This document shows, in pieces, positions 8,898 to 17,276 of a DNA stretch of 64,000 nucleotides. Numbering within the stretch: the stretch's first letter is position 1; every line of letters starts with the position of its first letter. The position numbers and the translations under genes are program-made. Source of the stretch: Nocardioides albertanoniae. Lineage in GTDB: Bacteria > Actinomycetota > Actinomycetes > Propionibacteriales > Nocardioidaceae. The stretch is taken from assembly GCF_006716315.1 (NCBI RefSeq), contig NZ_VFOV01000001.1, forward strand, positions 2,682,501-2,746,500, written 5' to 3'. Under the pieces are notes generated by a model. It was not told the origin of the DNA. It saw only the letters and a program-made list of their open reading frames with translations, and made no database searches.

Positions 8898-9788
8898 TCA
8901 GCTCGCGGTGGGAGTGGTGCCGACGCGGAACCCGCGCCCGTTCTTCTCGCCGAGGTGGCCGGCGGCCACCATCTGACGCAGTAGCGGTGGCGGTGCATAC
9001 CTGGGGTCGTGGGTGGCCGCGTAGGCGGCCTCGGTGGCATGGAGGTGCACGTCGAGGCCGATGAGATCGAGCATGGCGAGGGGCCCGGTCTTGTAGCCGA
9101 GCCCGAGCTGCAGCGCGACGTCGACGTCCTCGGCGGTGGCCAGCTCGTCGTCGTACTCCTGGATCACGTCGTTGAGGTACGGCAGGAGCAGGGCGTTGAC
9201 CAGGAAGCCCGGCCGGTCCTTGACCACGACGGGAGTCTTGCCGGGCAGGTCCTCGACGAGCGCGACGAGGCGCTCGATCAACGTCCCCTCGGTCTGGAGC
9301 GCACGGACTACCTCTACGGTCCGCTGCAGCTGGGCCGGGTTGAAGAAGTGGAGACCGGCGATCCGGCCGGGGTTCGGGAGGCCTGCGGCGAGGTCGGTGA
9401 CCGACAGCGCAGAGGTGTTGGTCAGGATCGGTACGTCACCACCAACCGTGTCGGCGATCTCGGCCAGCAGGCCCTTCTTGGCCTCGGCCTGCTCGGTGAC
9501 CGACTCGACGACAAGGGTGGCTTCGTTCAGGTCAGCGACGTTGGTGGTGCCGGTGATCCTGTCCAGGACATCGGTCTTCTCCTCCTCGGTCACCTTGCCG
9601 CGAGCGATGCGGGCGTCGAGGAAGTCGGCGATCCGCGTACGGCCGGCGGCGAGCCTTGCCTCGTCGGCCTCCAGGACCGTGACGCGACGTCCGGACGCCG
9701 CCAGGACCTGGGCGATACCGCTTCCCATGGTGCCCATACCCAGCACCGCGACGTCCGGGAACTCGATGGTCGTGCTCATGTCAGTCAT
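8898..9788 (-). CDS. 3-hydroxyacyl-CoA dehydrogenase (paralogue 2)
   Basis: A 296-residue NAD-dependent 3-hydroxyacyl-CoA dehydrogenase. The Rossmann motif VLGMGTMGSG occurs near residue 14, the substrate-loop motif NTSALSVTDLA near 124 and the catalytic-His motif LHFFNPAQ near 149, followed by KDRPGFLVN. The C-terminal dimerisation domain has GPLAMLDLIGLDVH. It lies 12 bp downstream of paralogue 1 and 12 bp upstream of the BadI-like gene. The alternative start MSTTIEF lies 9 nt downstream; ATG at 9788 is kept because it gives the usual spacing. Confidence 0.87.
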   Translation of the reverse strand: MTDMSTTIEFPDVAVLGMGTMGSGIAQVLAASGRRVTVLEADEARLAAGRTRIADFLDARIARGKVTEEEKTDVLDRITGTTNVADLNEATLVVESVTEQAEAKKGLLAEIADTVGGDVPILTNTSALSVTDLAAGLPNPGRIAGLHFFNPAQLQRTVEVVRALQTEGTLIERLVALVEDLPGKTPVVVKDRPGFLVNALLLPYLNDVIQEYDDELATAEDVDVALQLGLGYKTGPLAMLDLIGLDVHLHATEAAYAATHDPRYAPPPLLRQMVAAGHLGEKNGRGFRVGTTPTAS

Positions 9789-9800
9789 CTCCTCTGCGCC

Positions 9801-10679
9801 TCAGGAACCGAACAGGCGGGTGTCGTCGTACTCGTAGAAACCGCGGCCGGTCTTGCGACCGAGGTCGCCGGCGGCGACCATGCGCTCGACCATGGGCGGC
9901 GGGAAGAACCGCGGGTCGCGGAGCTGTTCGTAGAGTCGGGTCGCGACCTGCTGGTGGATGTCCATCCCGACGATGTCGAGCAGCCGGAAGGGACCCATCG
10001 GGTGCCCGAGAGAGCCGAGTACCGCGGCGTCGATGGACTCCTTGGTGCCCAGTCCTGCCTCGAGGGCGCCGATGCAGGAGTTCTCCCAGGGGATCAGAAA
10101 CCGGTTGACGATGAATCCCGGGCGGTCCTTGGTCACCACGCTGGTCTTGCCCAGCGAGGTGAGGAACTCCTCGGTCGCCTTGTGCGCCCCCTCGGCGGTG
10201 TGGCGGCCGTCGGCCACCTCGACGAGCTTCATCAACGGGGCGGGGTTGCAGTAGTGCGTGCCGACGACTCGTTCCGGGTGCCGTGACCCCGAGGCGATGC
10301 CGGTCACCGAGAGCGTCGAGGTGTTGGTGTGGAACAGGGTGGATTCGGCGACGATCTCGTCGAGCTGTCCGAAAAGGTCCTTCTTGAGGTCAAGGTCCTC
10401 GAAGACGGCCTCGACCACCACGTCGCAGTCACGCAGATCCTGGAGATCGGTGGTGCCCTCCAGGGAGGCCTTGGCTGCTCCTGCCTGGTCGTCGGTGAGC
10501 TTGCCCTTGCTGACGCTGTTGTCGAAGAATCCGTGCACGGTGTCGATGCCGCGCTGCAGGTTGTCCTCGACGACGTCGTAGAGGAACGTACGGTGCCCGG
10601 CCCGAGCCATCACGGTCGCGATTCCGGAACCCATGGTGCCTGCGCCGAGGACGGCCACAGTCTTGTGTCGGTCGTTCAC
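9801..10679 (-). CDS. 3-hydroxyacyl-CoA dehydrogenase (paralogue 1)
   Basis: A 292-residue member of the same family as the two downstream paralogues. It has VLGAGTMGSG near residue 10, NTSTLSVTGIA near 119 and KDRPGFIVN. Its catalytic-His motif is THYCNPAP instead of the usual HFFNP: the His, Asn and Pro are kept but two aromatic positions change, which could reshape the acyl pocket. The C-terminal domain has GHPMGPFRLLDIVGMDIH. A 12-bp gap separates it from the next gene and 43 bp from the SDR gene upstream. Confidence 0.87.
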   Translation of the reverse strand: MNDRHKTVAVLGAGTMGSGIATVMARAGHRTFLYDVVEDNLQRGIDTVHGFFDNSVSKGKLTDDQAGAAKASLEGTTDLQDLRDCDVVVEAVFEDLDLKKDLFGQLDEIVAESTLFHTNTSTLSVTGIASGSRHPERVVGTHYCNPAPLMKLVEVADGRHTAEGAHKATEEFLTSLGKTSVVTKDRPGFIVNRFLIPWENSCIGALEAGLGTKESIDAAVLGSLGHPMGPFRLLDIVGMDIHQQVATRLYEQLRDPRFFPPPMVERMVAAGDLGRKTGRGFYEYDDTRLFGS

Positions 10680-10722
10680 TGGTTGTCTCCTGCTCGTTTT
10701 CGGGGTCCGTCGATGGTCGGGA

Positions 10723-11496
10723 TCATCGGACGCTCTGGCCGCCGTCGATGACGACGACCTCGCCGGTCATGAAGTCGGAGGCGGCGCTTGCCAGCAGGAG
10801 GAGCCAAGGCTTGAGCTCATCGGCCTCCCCCATCCGGCGGGCCGGGATCGCGCGGACGACCTTCGCCATCGCGTCCTCGTCGGCCCGGAGATCGGCGTTG
10901 AGCGGGGTCGCGAAGTAGCCGGGCGCGATGGCGTTGACCTGGATGCCGTGACGTGCCCACTCCACGGCCATCGACCGCGTGAACGCGATGACTCCCGCCT
11001 TCGACGCGGAGTAGGCGGCATGGTTCGCCACGCCCTGGAGCGCGAAGTTGGAGGCGATGTTGACGACCTTGCCCGTCCCTTGGGCTACCAGGTGTCGGCC
11101 CACAGCGCGGGTGGCCAGGTAGGTGCCTCTCAGGTTGGTGCCGATGACGTGGTCCCACTCGTCGGCCGACTGGTCGACGAGCGGTGTGGTCGCCACGATG
11201 CCGGAGTTGTTGACCAGGACGTCGACGTGGCCGTACGTCTCGACGGTCGCCTGGACCATGCGCTCGACCGAGGCCTCGTCGGTGATGTCGGTGGGGCACG
11301 CGAGCGCCCGTCCCCCGGCATCCTCGATCTCGTTCACGACGCTGTCCAGCTCGGCGCCGGTACGTGACGCCACCGTGACCGATGCGCCTGCCCCGGCGAG
11401 GGCACAGGCCATGGAGCGGCCGAGGCCGCGACCTGCACCGGTCACAATCGCCACCTTTCCGCCGAGCTCTCCGGTGGACTGTGTGTCAGTGGTCAT
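10723..11496 (-). CDS. short-chain dehydrogenase/reductase
   Basis: A 257-residue classical SDR with cofactor motif TGAGRGLGRS (about 20-29), NNSG in the NAG position near 95, and the catalytic Ser-Tyr-Lys set in IASNFALQG...YSASK (Tyr and Lys near 161 and 165), ending with GGQSVR. Family: FabG/gluconate-5-dehydrogenase-like. In benzoate/cyclohexanecarboxylate pathways an SDR (BadH) oxidises 2-hydroxycyclohexanecarboxyl-CoA to the keto form that BadI cleaves; by position this gene is a candidate for that step, but its sequence does not single out BadH. It overlaps the upstream dehydrogenase by 4 bp (ATGA). Confidence 0.85.
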   Translation of the reverse strand: MTTDTQSTGELGGKVAIVTGAGRGLGRSMACALAGAGASVTVASRTGAELDSVVNEIEDAGGRALACPTDITDEASVERMVQATVETYGHVDVLVNNSGIVATTPLVDQSADEWDHVIGTNLRGTYLATRAVGRHLVAQGTGKVVNIASNFALQGVANHAAYSASKAGVIAFTRSMAVEWARHGIQVNAIAPGYFATPLNADLRADEDAMAKVVRAIPARRMGEADELKPWLLLLASAASDFMTGEVVVIDGGQSVR

Positions 11497-12716
11497 GCAA
11501 GCTCCTTGATCGCGCGGTTGGTCTCGCGGCCGATGAGCAGCCGCTGGATCTCGTTGGTCCCGTCGTAGATCTGGGTGACCTTGGCGTCGCGCAGGCAGCG
11601 CTCGACCCCCAGTGCCGCCAGGTCACCGTGCGGCCCGAGGATGCGCGCGGCCTCGACTGAGGCGGAGAAACCGAGGTCGGTGCACGTCTGCTTCATCATC
11701 CCGATCTGCCCTGGGGTGATATCTGGGTCGGTGTCGACCCGTCGGGCCACGCCGTGGAGGAGCAGTCGTCCCTGCAGGATCCGGCCTCGGAGCTCGGCGA
11801 GCGCGAAGGTCGCCTCGTCAGGGATCCGGCTGCCGTGGTGCGATCTCAGCGCGGCCAGGGTGCGGGCGTAGGCTGCCTTGGCGAGGCCGACTCCTTGAGC
11901 AGCCGCGCTGATTCGTGACTTCACCACCGACCTCATCACCACCGACCAGCCGCCACCTTCTTCACCGAGCAGGTGCGTACGCGGTATAGGGACATGGTCG
12001 AAGAAGAGCTCGGCGGTGCTGGAGCCGTGCATCCCCATCTTGTCGAACGGCACACCCCTACCGATGCCGTCCCAGGCACCGTCGAGGACGAAGGCGGTGA
12101 TGCCGCGCCGGCCCAGCGACCGATCGACCGTGGCGAAGCAGATGATCACGTCGGCACGGTCACCGCTGGTGATGAAGGTCTTCTGGCCGCTCAGCGACCA
12201 CCCCTCGCCGGTGGGCCTCGCGGTCGTGGTCACCCCCGAGACGTCCGACCCCGCCCCCGGCTCAGTGATCCCGAGCGACCCATACGCGGACCCGTCGAGC
12301 AGTCCGGGGACGTAACGGCGCTGGAGCTCATCAGAGCCCGCGATCATGATCGGGTACGCAGCGTGCATCTGGGTCATGAACACGAGGCTCGTCGCCGCGC
12401 ACCCTGCAGTGATCTCCTCCATCGCGATGGCGTAGGCGACATTGCTGTCGCCCGTCCCGCCGAGGTCCTCGGGGAAGATCAGACCGCACAGCCCTGCCCG
12501 CGCAAGCGCCTGGACGCTGTCGTGGGCGAAGGTGTGATGCTCGTCCAGGCCTGCGGCACGAGGGGCAACTTCATGCGCGACGACCTCTCGCGTGTGCGTG
12601 CGGACCTCACGCTCGCGCTCGGTGAGGAACTGGTCTGCAACGGGCTCGTCGAGAAGCTCATGCAACGCCAGGTACGCCTTGGGATCGTCCTCGAGTGACG
12701 GTGCGTCGAGGTTCAT
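11493..12716 (-). CDS. acyl-CoA dehydrogenase with Asp in the catalytic-Glu position
   Basis: A 407-residue acyl-CoA dehydrogenase. It shows the flavin/substrate motif LGITEPGAGSDVSG (about 148-161), WSLSGQKTFITSGDRAD, and the C-terminal segment TQIYDGTNEIQRLLIGRE (381-398). In medium-chain acyl-CoA dehydrogenases and most relatives this segment reads YEGT, where Glu is the base that abstracts the alpha proton; here residue 385 is Asp. It probably introduces the first double bond into the CoA-activated substrate and hands electrons to ETF. It overlaps the flanking genes by 4 bp each. Confidence 0.87.
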   Translation of the reverse strand: MNLDAPSLEDDPKAYLALHELLDEPVADQFLTEREREVRTHTREVVAHEVAPRAAGLDEHHTFAHDSVQALARAGLCGLIFPEDLGGTGDSNVAYAIAMEEITAGCAATSLVFMTQMHAAYPIMIAGSDELQRRYVPGLLDGSAYGSLGITEPGAGSDVSGVTTTARPTGEGWSLSGQKTFITSGDRADVIICFATVDRSLGRRGITAFVLDGAWDGIGRGVPFDKMGMHGSSTAELFFDHVPIPRTHLLGEEGGGWSVVMRSVVKSRISAAAQGVGLAKAAYARTLAALRSHHGSRIPDEATFALAELRGRILQGRLLLHGVARRVDTDPDITPGQIGMMKQTCTDLGFSASVEAARILGPHGDLAALGVERCLRDAKVTQIYDGTNEIQRLLIGRETNRAIKELA

Positions 12717-13501
12717 CGGGTCTCCTCCCGGTCGGTGAACTGAGCTGCTCTGTGTTCCAGGAACGCGCTGATTCCTTCGGACGACTCCTCCCCCGCGACC
12801 GCGAGCACAGCGAGCCCGGTCTCCGCCCGCAGACCGCTGTCGAGCGGGGCGTCGCGGCCGAGGTCCATCGCCTGCAGGATCGACCTCACCGCCTCCGGCC
12901 CCTGGCTAGCGATGGTCTCGGCCATCGACGTGACGGTGCTCGGCAGATCTGCCTGGGGCACGGGCCGGATCGGGGTCAGCCCTAGTTCGTACGCTCGCTC
13001 GGCGCTCAGCCGGGTGCCGGTCAGCATCAGGTGCGCCGCGACTCGCGACCCGACAGCGCGAGGAAGGCGTTGGGTCCCGCCGTATCCGGGAATGAGTCCC
13101 AGGCCGGACTCCGGAAGCCCGAGCTGTGCATGGTCGGCAAGCACCGGGATGGTGGCAGCGAGGGCGAGCTCGAACCCGCCTCCCAGGGCCAGCCCGTTGA
13201 CGGCAGCGATCACCGGCACCGGCGTACGTTCCAGGTGGCGCATCACCTCCTGGCCGTACGCCATCGTCCGGTGCGCCTCCTCAGCCCCCATCACCGCGAG
13301 CTCCTTCAGATCCGCACCGGCGCAGAACGCCTTCTCCCCCGCTGCTGCGAGGATCACGACCCTGATGCTCGGGTCGTTGGCTGCCTCGTCCATCCCCTCC
13401 CGGATGCCGCTCAGGACCGCGTGGTCGAGGGCGTTCATCGCCTCTGAACGGTCGATCGTCATGAACAGCACCGCGCCGTCGCGCTCACGCCGAAGACTCA
13501 C
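12713..13501 (-). CDS. enoyl-CoA hydratase/isomerase
   Basis: A 262-residue crotonase. The GTG at 13501 is chosen because its GTGA overlaps the stop of the CoA-transferase and the protein then starts VSLRRERDGAVLFMTIDR; the longer open frame upstream is the antisense-like shadow of the transferase. Features: the oxyanion-hole segments EKAFCAGADLKEL and NGLALGGGFELALA, and the catalytic region GLPESGLGLIPGYGGTQRL, whose Glu corresponds to the second catalytic Glu of rat enoyl-CoA hydratase. A standard hydration step in the pathway is likely. Confidence 0.87.
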   Translation of the reverse strand: MSLRRERDGAVLFMTIDRSEAMNALDHAVLSGIREGMDEAANDPSIRVVILAAAGEKAFCAGADLKELAVMGAEEAHRTMAYGQEVMRHLERTPVPVIAAVNGLALGGGFELALAATIPVLADHAQLGLPESGLGLIPGYGGTQRLPRAVGSRVAAHLMLTGTRLSAERAYELGLTPIRPVPQADLPSTVTSMAETIASQGPEAVRSILQAMDLGRDAPLDSGLRAETGLAVLAVAGEESSEGISAFLEHRAAQFTDREETR

Positions 13502-14715
13502 GCGGACACCTCCGCGCTCGCTTCGGACGCCGCATCGGCAGCGACCAGGGCGTCGATCTCCACCTCGCTGTAACCGGCCTCGGCCAGAACGGCGCGGGTG
13601 TCGGCCCCTAGGTCGGGAAACCTCTCGTTGCGAGTCGGGACCGACGCCAGTCGGAACGGACTGTGCACCGAGACGAGCTCCTCGGCCGACCCCGGGACCG
13701 GGAGCAGAGCACCCCGTGCTTCCACCTGCGGGTCTTTGGTGACCTCGGAGAGCGACTGCACCAGCGCGCAGGGGATCTTCGCGTCGTTGAACCGAGCCAG
13801 CCACTCGTGCGCAGGCCGTCTCTGCAGCAACGGCGCAACCGACGTGGTGATGCGTTCCCGCTGCGCCCGCCGGCCGGCGTTGTCGCACAGCGCCGGGTCC
13901 GCGGCGAGGTCGGGCACGTCGACGACCTCGCAGAAGCGCTGCCACAGACCGTCGTTCCCGATAGCAATCACGATCGTACGGTCGGCGGTCTCGAACGGCT
14001 GGTAGACCGAGAGGACCGAGTCGGTGCCACCGCTCGGCTGTGGCTCCGGCTCGCCCGCTGCGTACGCAGCGATCCTCGGCGCCATCAGAGCAAGGTCGGT
14101 GTCGAGGAGAGACACGTCGATAAGCTCGCCTCGGCCGCTCTCTCGCTGTCGCACCAACGCGGCGTTCACCGCGATCGCTGCTGACATCCCGGTGACGACG
14201 TCCGAGAGCGCGGTGGAGACCCGTTGGGGCGCTCCGCCCTTGGCGCCGGTGACCGACATCAGACCCGAGCGTGCCTGGGCCACGAGGTCGTACCCAGGAA
14301 GATCACTGTCCGGGCCGTCCTGCCCGAACCCCGACATCGCGCAGTAGACCAGTCGGGGGTTGCGTCGGGACAGGCTCTCACCGTCGATGCCCAGACGTAC
14401 GAGCTTGGACGGGTTCATGTTCTGGAGGAAGACGTCGGCGTCGTCGAGCAGCCGCAGCAGCGCCTCCCGCCCGTCAGGATGACGCAGGTTCAGCACGACC
14501 GACTTCTTGTTCCGGTTGGCCGAGGCGAACCACGCCGAGACACCACCCACGAACGGCGGCCCCCAGGCACGGGCGTCGTCGCCTCTTCCCGGCCGCTCGA
14601 CCTTGATGACCGTCGCGCCGAGATCGGCGAGATACATCGAGGCGGTAGGCCCGGCGTACGACGTCGTCATGTCGACGACGCGAACGCCTTCGAGTGGTCC
14701 GAGAGCTGCAGACAT
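13498..14715 (-). CDS. CaiB/BaiF (class III) CoA-transferase, copy 1
   Basis: A 405-residue class III CoA-transferase, first gene of the coupled catabolic block. Family features: LEGVRVVDMTTSYAGPTASM at the start, LGATVIKVERPGRGDDAR, and GYDLVAQARSGLMSVTG (about residues 139-155) with the catalytic Asp. A Shine-Dalgarno GAGGAG lies about 11 nt before the ATG at 14715. It is separated from the transporter by a 90-bp gap with a hairpin. Two such transferases plus an ATP-dependent ligase in one block suggest both substrate activation and recycling of CoA from a product acid. Confidence 0.88.
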   Translation of the reverse strand: MSAALGPLEGVRVVDMTTSYAGPTASMYLADLGATVIKVERPGRGDDARAWGPPFVGGVSAWFASANRNKKSVVLNLRHPDGREALLRLLDDADVFLQNMNPSKLVRLGIDGESLSRRNPRLVYCAMSGFGQDGPDSDLPGYDLVAQARSGLMSVTGAKGGAPQRVSTALSDVVTGMSAAIAVNAALVRQRESGRGELIDVSLLDTDLALMAPRIAAYAAGEPEPQPSGGTDSVLSVYQPFETADRTIVIAIGNDGLWQRFCEVVDVPDLAADPALCDNAGRRAQRERITTSVAPLLQRRPAHEWLARFNDAKIPCALVQSLSEVTKDPQVEARGALLPVPGSAEELVSVHSPFRLASVPTRNERFPDLGADTRAVLAEAGYSEVEIDALVAADAASEASAEVSA

Positions 14716-14761
14716 CCGGTTTCGCTCCTCTGAGAACGATCGACGTTGGGATCGGGGTGGA

Positions 14762-14800
14762 CCGTGGGCTGCCCTCGCGCCAGCAACAGGCAGCCCACGG
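14762..14800 (-). terminator. hairpin between transporter and catabolic genes
   Basis: CCGTGGGCTGCC (14762-14773) pairs perfectly with GGCAGCCCACGG (14789-14800) around a 15-nt loop. It lies 6 bp after the transporter stop. There is no T tract. It may terminate the transporter message or reduce read-through into the catabolic genes. Confidence 0.6.
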
Positions 14801-14805
14801 GGCTT

Positions 14806-16167
14806 TCAGATGCTGGTCTCGACGTGGGCGGCGCCGGCGCTGCGGGCTGGGGGGATCACCGCCTGGCTCGCTGGCTCGTCTACCCAGTCGATCTCGTCCT
14901 CCCGGGTCTCGCGGGACACCGCGACCGCGACGAAGGTCAGCAGGCCACCGATGACGATGTAGATCGAGAGCGGCCAGGATCCGCCGAACTCATCGAACAG
15001 CGCCGTGGCGATGAACGGCACCGGCGCGCTGAAGAGCAGACCACCGAGGGTGTAGGCGATCCCTGCGCCGCTGTAACGCAGCTGCGTCGGGAACATCTCC
15101 GAGAGCAGGCTCGCCTGCGGACCGTAGGTCAAGGCGTGACAGATCGGCAGCGCGATGAGCATCGCGAGGATGATCGCAGCGGTGCTGCGGGTGTCGATCA
15201 GCCAGAAGAACGGGAACGCCATCAGCACCGTCGCGACGCAGCCGATGAGCACGACCGGTCGACGTCCGTACCGGTCGCAGAAGGTCGCCATCAGCGGGAT
15301 CGTGGCCATCTGCACCACCGAGGCGAGACAGACCGCGCCCAGCATCGTGTTGCGGCTGACCCCGTCGTCGGTTCCGTACGTCAAGGCGAACACGGTCGCC
15401 ATGTAGAACGGGATGTTGGCGGCAGCCACAGCCAGCGCCCCGAGAAAGACACGGCCACCCGCCTTCCGGAACACCGTCGCCGCCGGGAACCGCTCCTCCT
15501 TGCTGTCACTCTTGACCGCCTTGAACGCCGGCGAGTCCTCGATGCGCAGCCGGATGTAGAGACCGACGGCGACCAGCACCGAGCTGACCAGGAACGGCAC
15601 CCGCCAGCCCCACGTCTCGACCTGGTCGGCGGGCAAGCGCTGCACGAGCCAGAACATGCCGGTGCCGAGTACCAGCCCCGCCGGAACCCCGATCTGGGGC
15701 CAGCTGCCGTAGAACGCGCGCTTGTCGCGAGGGGCGTGCTCCACCGCCATCAGCACCGCGCCGCTCCACTCCCCGCCCAGCGCGAGCCCCTGAAGGAGGC
15801 GGCACAGCACCAGCAGGATGGGCGCGAGGAGCCCGACCTGCCCGTACGTCGGGAGCAACCCGATCGCGAAGGTGCCCAGGCCCATCATCATCAGGCTGGT
15901 CACCAGCATCCGCTTGCGACCGAGACGGTCACCGAAGTGACCGAAGATCAGCGCACCGAGCGGCCGGGCAGCGAACGCCACCCCGAAGGTCGCGAACGAC
16001 GCCAGCGTGCCGGCGAGCGGGTTGAGGTCGGGAAAGAACAGCGTGCCGAACACGAGCGCGGCAGCCGTACCGAAGATGAAGAAGTCAAAGAACTCGATCG
16101 TCGTGCCGATGAGGCTGGCACCAGCAACCCTGGCGATCGAGAGGCCGGATTTCTCAGTCGTGGCCAC
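14806..16167 (-). CDS. MFS transporter, metabolite:H+ symporter (MHS) type
   Basis: A 453-residue major-facilitator protein with about 12 hydrophobic segments. The GTG at 16167 is preferred because AGGAGG lies 6 nt upstream and the protein then starts VATTEKSGLSIARVAGASLIG; an ATG further upstream would add a non-hydrophobic, arginine-rich tail. MHS-type features: GTTIEFFDFFIFG in helix 1, HFGDRLGRKR in the 2-3 loop (about 77-86), LLQGLALGGEWSGA, and DRYGRRP in the second half. Such symporters import carboxylates, so it may bring in the acid degraded by the adjacent genes. It is divergent from the GntR-type regulator. Confidence 0.85.
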   Translation of the reverse strand: MATTEKSGLSIARVAGASLIGTTIEFFDFFIFGTAAALVFGTLFFPDLNPLAGTLASFATFGVAFAARPLGALIFGHFGDRLGRKRMLVTSLMMMGLGTFAIGLLPTYGQVGLLAPILLVLCRLLQGLALGGEWSGAVLMAVEHAPRDKRAFYGSWPQIGVPAGLVLGTGMFWLVQRLPADQVETWGWRVPFLVSSVLVAVGLYIRLRIEDSPAFKAVKSDSKEERFPAATVFRKAGGRVFLGALAVAAANIPFYMATVFALTYGTDDGVSRNTMLGAVCLASVVQMATIPLMATFCDRYGRRPVVLIGCVATVLMAFPFFWLIDTRSTAAIILAMLIALPICHALTYGPQASLLSEMFPTQLRYSGAGIAYTLGGLLFSAPVPFIATALFDEFGGSWPLSIYIVIGGLLTFVAVAVSRETREDEIDWVDEPASQAVIPPARSAGAAHVETSI

Positions 16168-16423
16168 GGGGTTCCTCCTGAAGGGCGAACCGCACTGCTG
16201 GCGACACCGACGGTGTAGTGCGGGCCACATGCGCTGTGACGGCAGCCACAGTAACCACTACTGTCCAACTGTGCAAGGTCCGACATTTAGATTCACGGCG
16301 AAGGCCAGTCGCCTGTCCGCTCTAGTTCCGCCCACCAAAGCGCGAACATGGGACTCGTGGTAAATATTGGACATTAGCCAGGGGGCACCTCGGAGCCACT
16401 GGGAGCAACGAAAGGCAGCCGCC
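16168..16423. promoter_or_regulatory. divergent control region between transporter and GntR/FadR regulator
   Basis: A 256-bp intergenic region driving genes in both directions. TGTCCAA at 16262-16268 and its reverse complement TTGGACA at 16367-16373 could be operator half-sites, and TCCGACA follows the first copy at 16279-16285. Their spacing is too wide for one dimer site, so two sites or looping would be needed. No clear -35/-10 pair was identified. Confidence 0.35.
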
Positions 16424-17173
16424 GTGACCACATCGACGCAAAACGAGAGCGGGTCGAGCCCCAAGATCATCGGCCGCACGGTCGTACGACCGCGGCAGCA
16501 GGTCGAGGAGACGATCAAGGCCGCGATCCTCGCCGGCGAGCTCAGGTCCGGCGAGATGCTGCCACCCGAGGCCGAGCTCGCCCGCCAGTTCAACGTGAGC
16601 CGTTCCACTCTCCGCGAAGCGCTCCGTTCACTGTCCACCCAAAACCTCATCATCAAGGTTCCCGGCGCCCGCGGCGGCAACTTTGTGCAGTCGGTCGACT
16701 ACCGCTCACTGGGCAACGTGGTCATCGAGTCCGTCGACAACCTGCTCGCCCTCGGAGGCATCGACTTCGACGAGGTCGCAGACGTGCGCCAACAGCTCGA
16801 AGTCCCCTCGGTACGCCTCGCAGCTACCAACCGCACCGAGGAGGACCTCAAGAACATCGAAGAGATCGTCACGCGCCAGAAGGAAGCTACCGTCGACGAC
16901 CCGTCCATCCCCGACCTCGACCGCGACTTCCACACCCTGATCGCCCAGGCGTCAGGCAACCGCGTACTCGCCTCGTTCGTCGCCGCGCTTCACCACGCCA
17001 CCGAACCCGTCCACTACCTCGACCTCTCCCCCGAGGTCGGCCGCGAGACCGTCAAGCAGCACCAGGCCATCGTGCGCGCGATCGACACCCAGGACCCCGC
17101 CGCTGCCGAGGCGGCGATCGTTCACCACCTGACCTACCTGCGCAGGCACATCAGCGCGCACCAGGCGAAGTAG
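16424..17173 (+). CDS. GntR-family regulator, FadR subfamily
   Basis: A 249-residue regulator. The GTG at 16424 is chosen because AAAGG stands 8 nt upstream; a TTG start at 16367 would add 19 residues. The N-terminal winged helix contains EETIKAAILAGELRSGEMLP and EAELARQFNVSRSTLREALR, the GntR hallmark, and the C-terminal all-helical FCD domain has DLDRDFHTLIAQASGN, in which the Asp and His would belong to the metal/ligand site. It is transcribed away from the transporter and catabolic genes and probably represses them until an acyl-CoA or acid binds. Confidence 0.87.
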   Translation: MTTSTQNESGSSPKIIGRTVVRPRQQVEETIKAAILAGELRSGEMLPPEAELARQFNVSRSTLREALRSLSTQNLIIKVPGARGGNFVQSVDYRSLGNVVIESVDNLLALGGIDFDEVADVRQQLEVPSVRLAATNRTEEDLKNIEEIVTRQKEATVDDPSIPDLDRDFHTLIAQASGNRVLASFVAALHHATEPVHYLDLSPEVGRETVKQHQAIVRAIDTQDPAAAEAAIVHHLTYLRRHISAHQAK

Positions 17174-17276
17174 GCAACATCCACACCGGGAGCAGCCCGC
17201 GGACTCCCGCCCATCAACTCTTTCGCTCACTAGACTTTCCTGGCCGCTTGTCCCCATATCACTGCCTGTAGCGCTG

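Noticed and set aside
12713..13945. A 410-residue hydratase from 13945
   Set aside because: The N-terminal 148 residues are Arg/Gly/Pro-rich and out of frame with the CoA-transferase; the GTG at 13501 overlaps the transferase stop as elsewhere in the operon.
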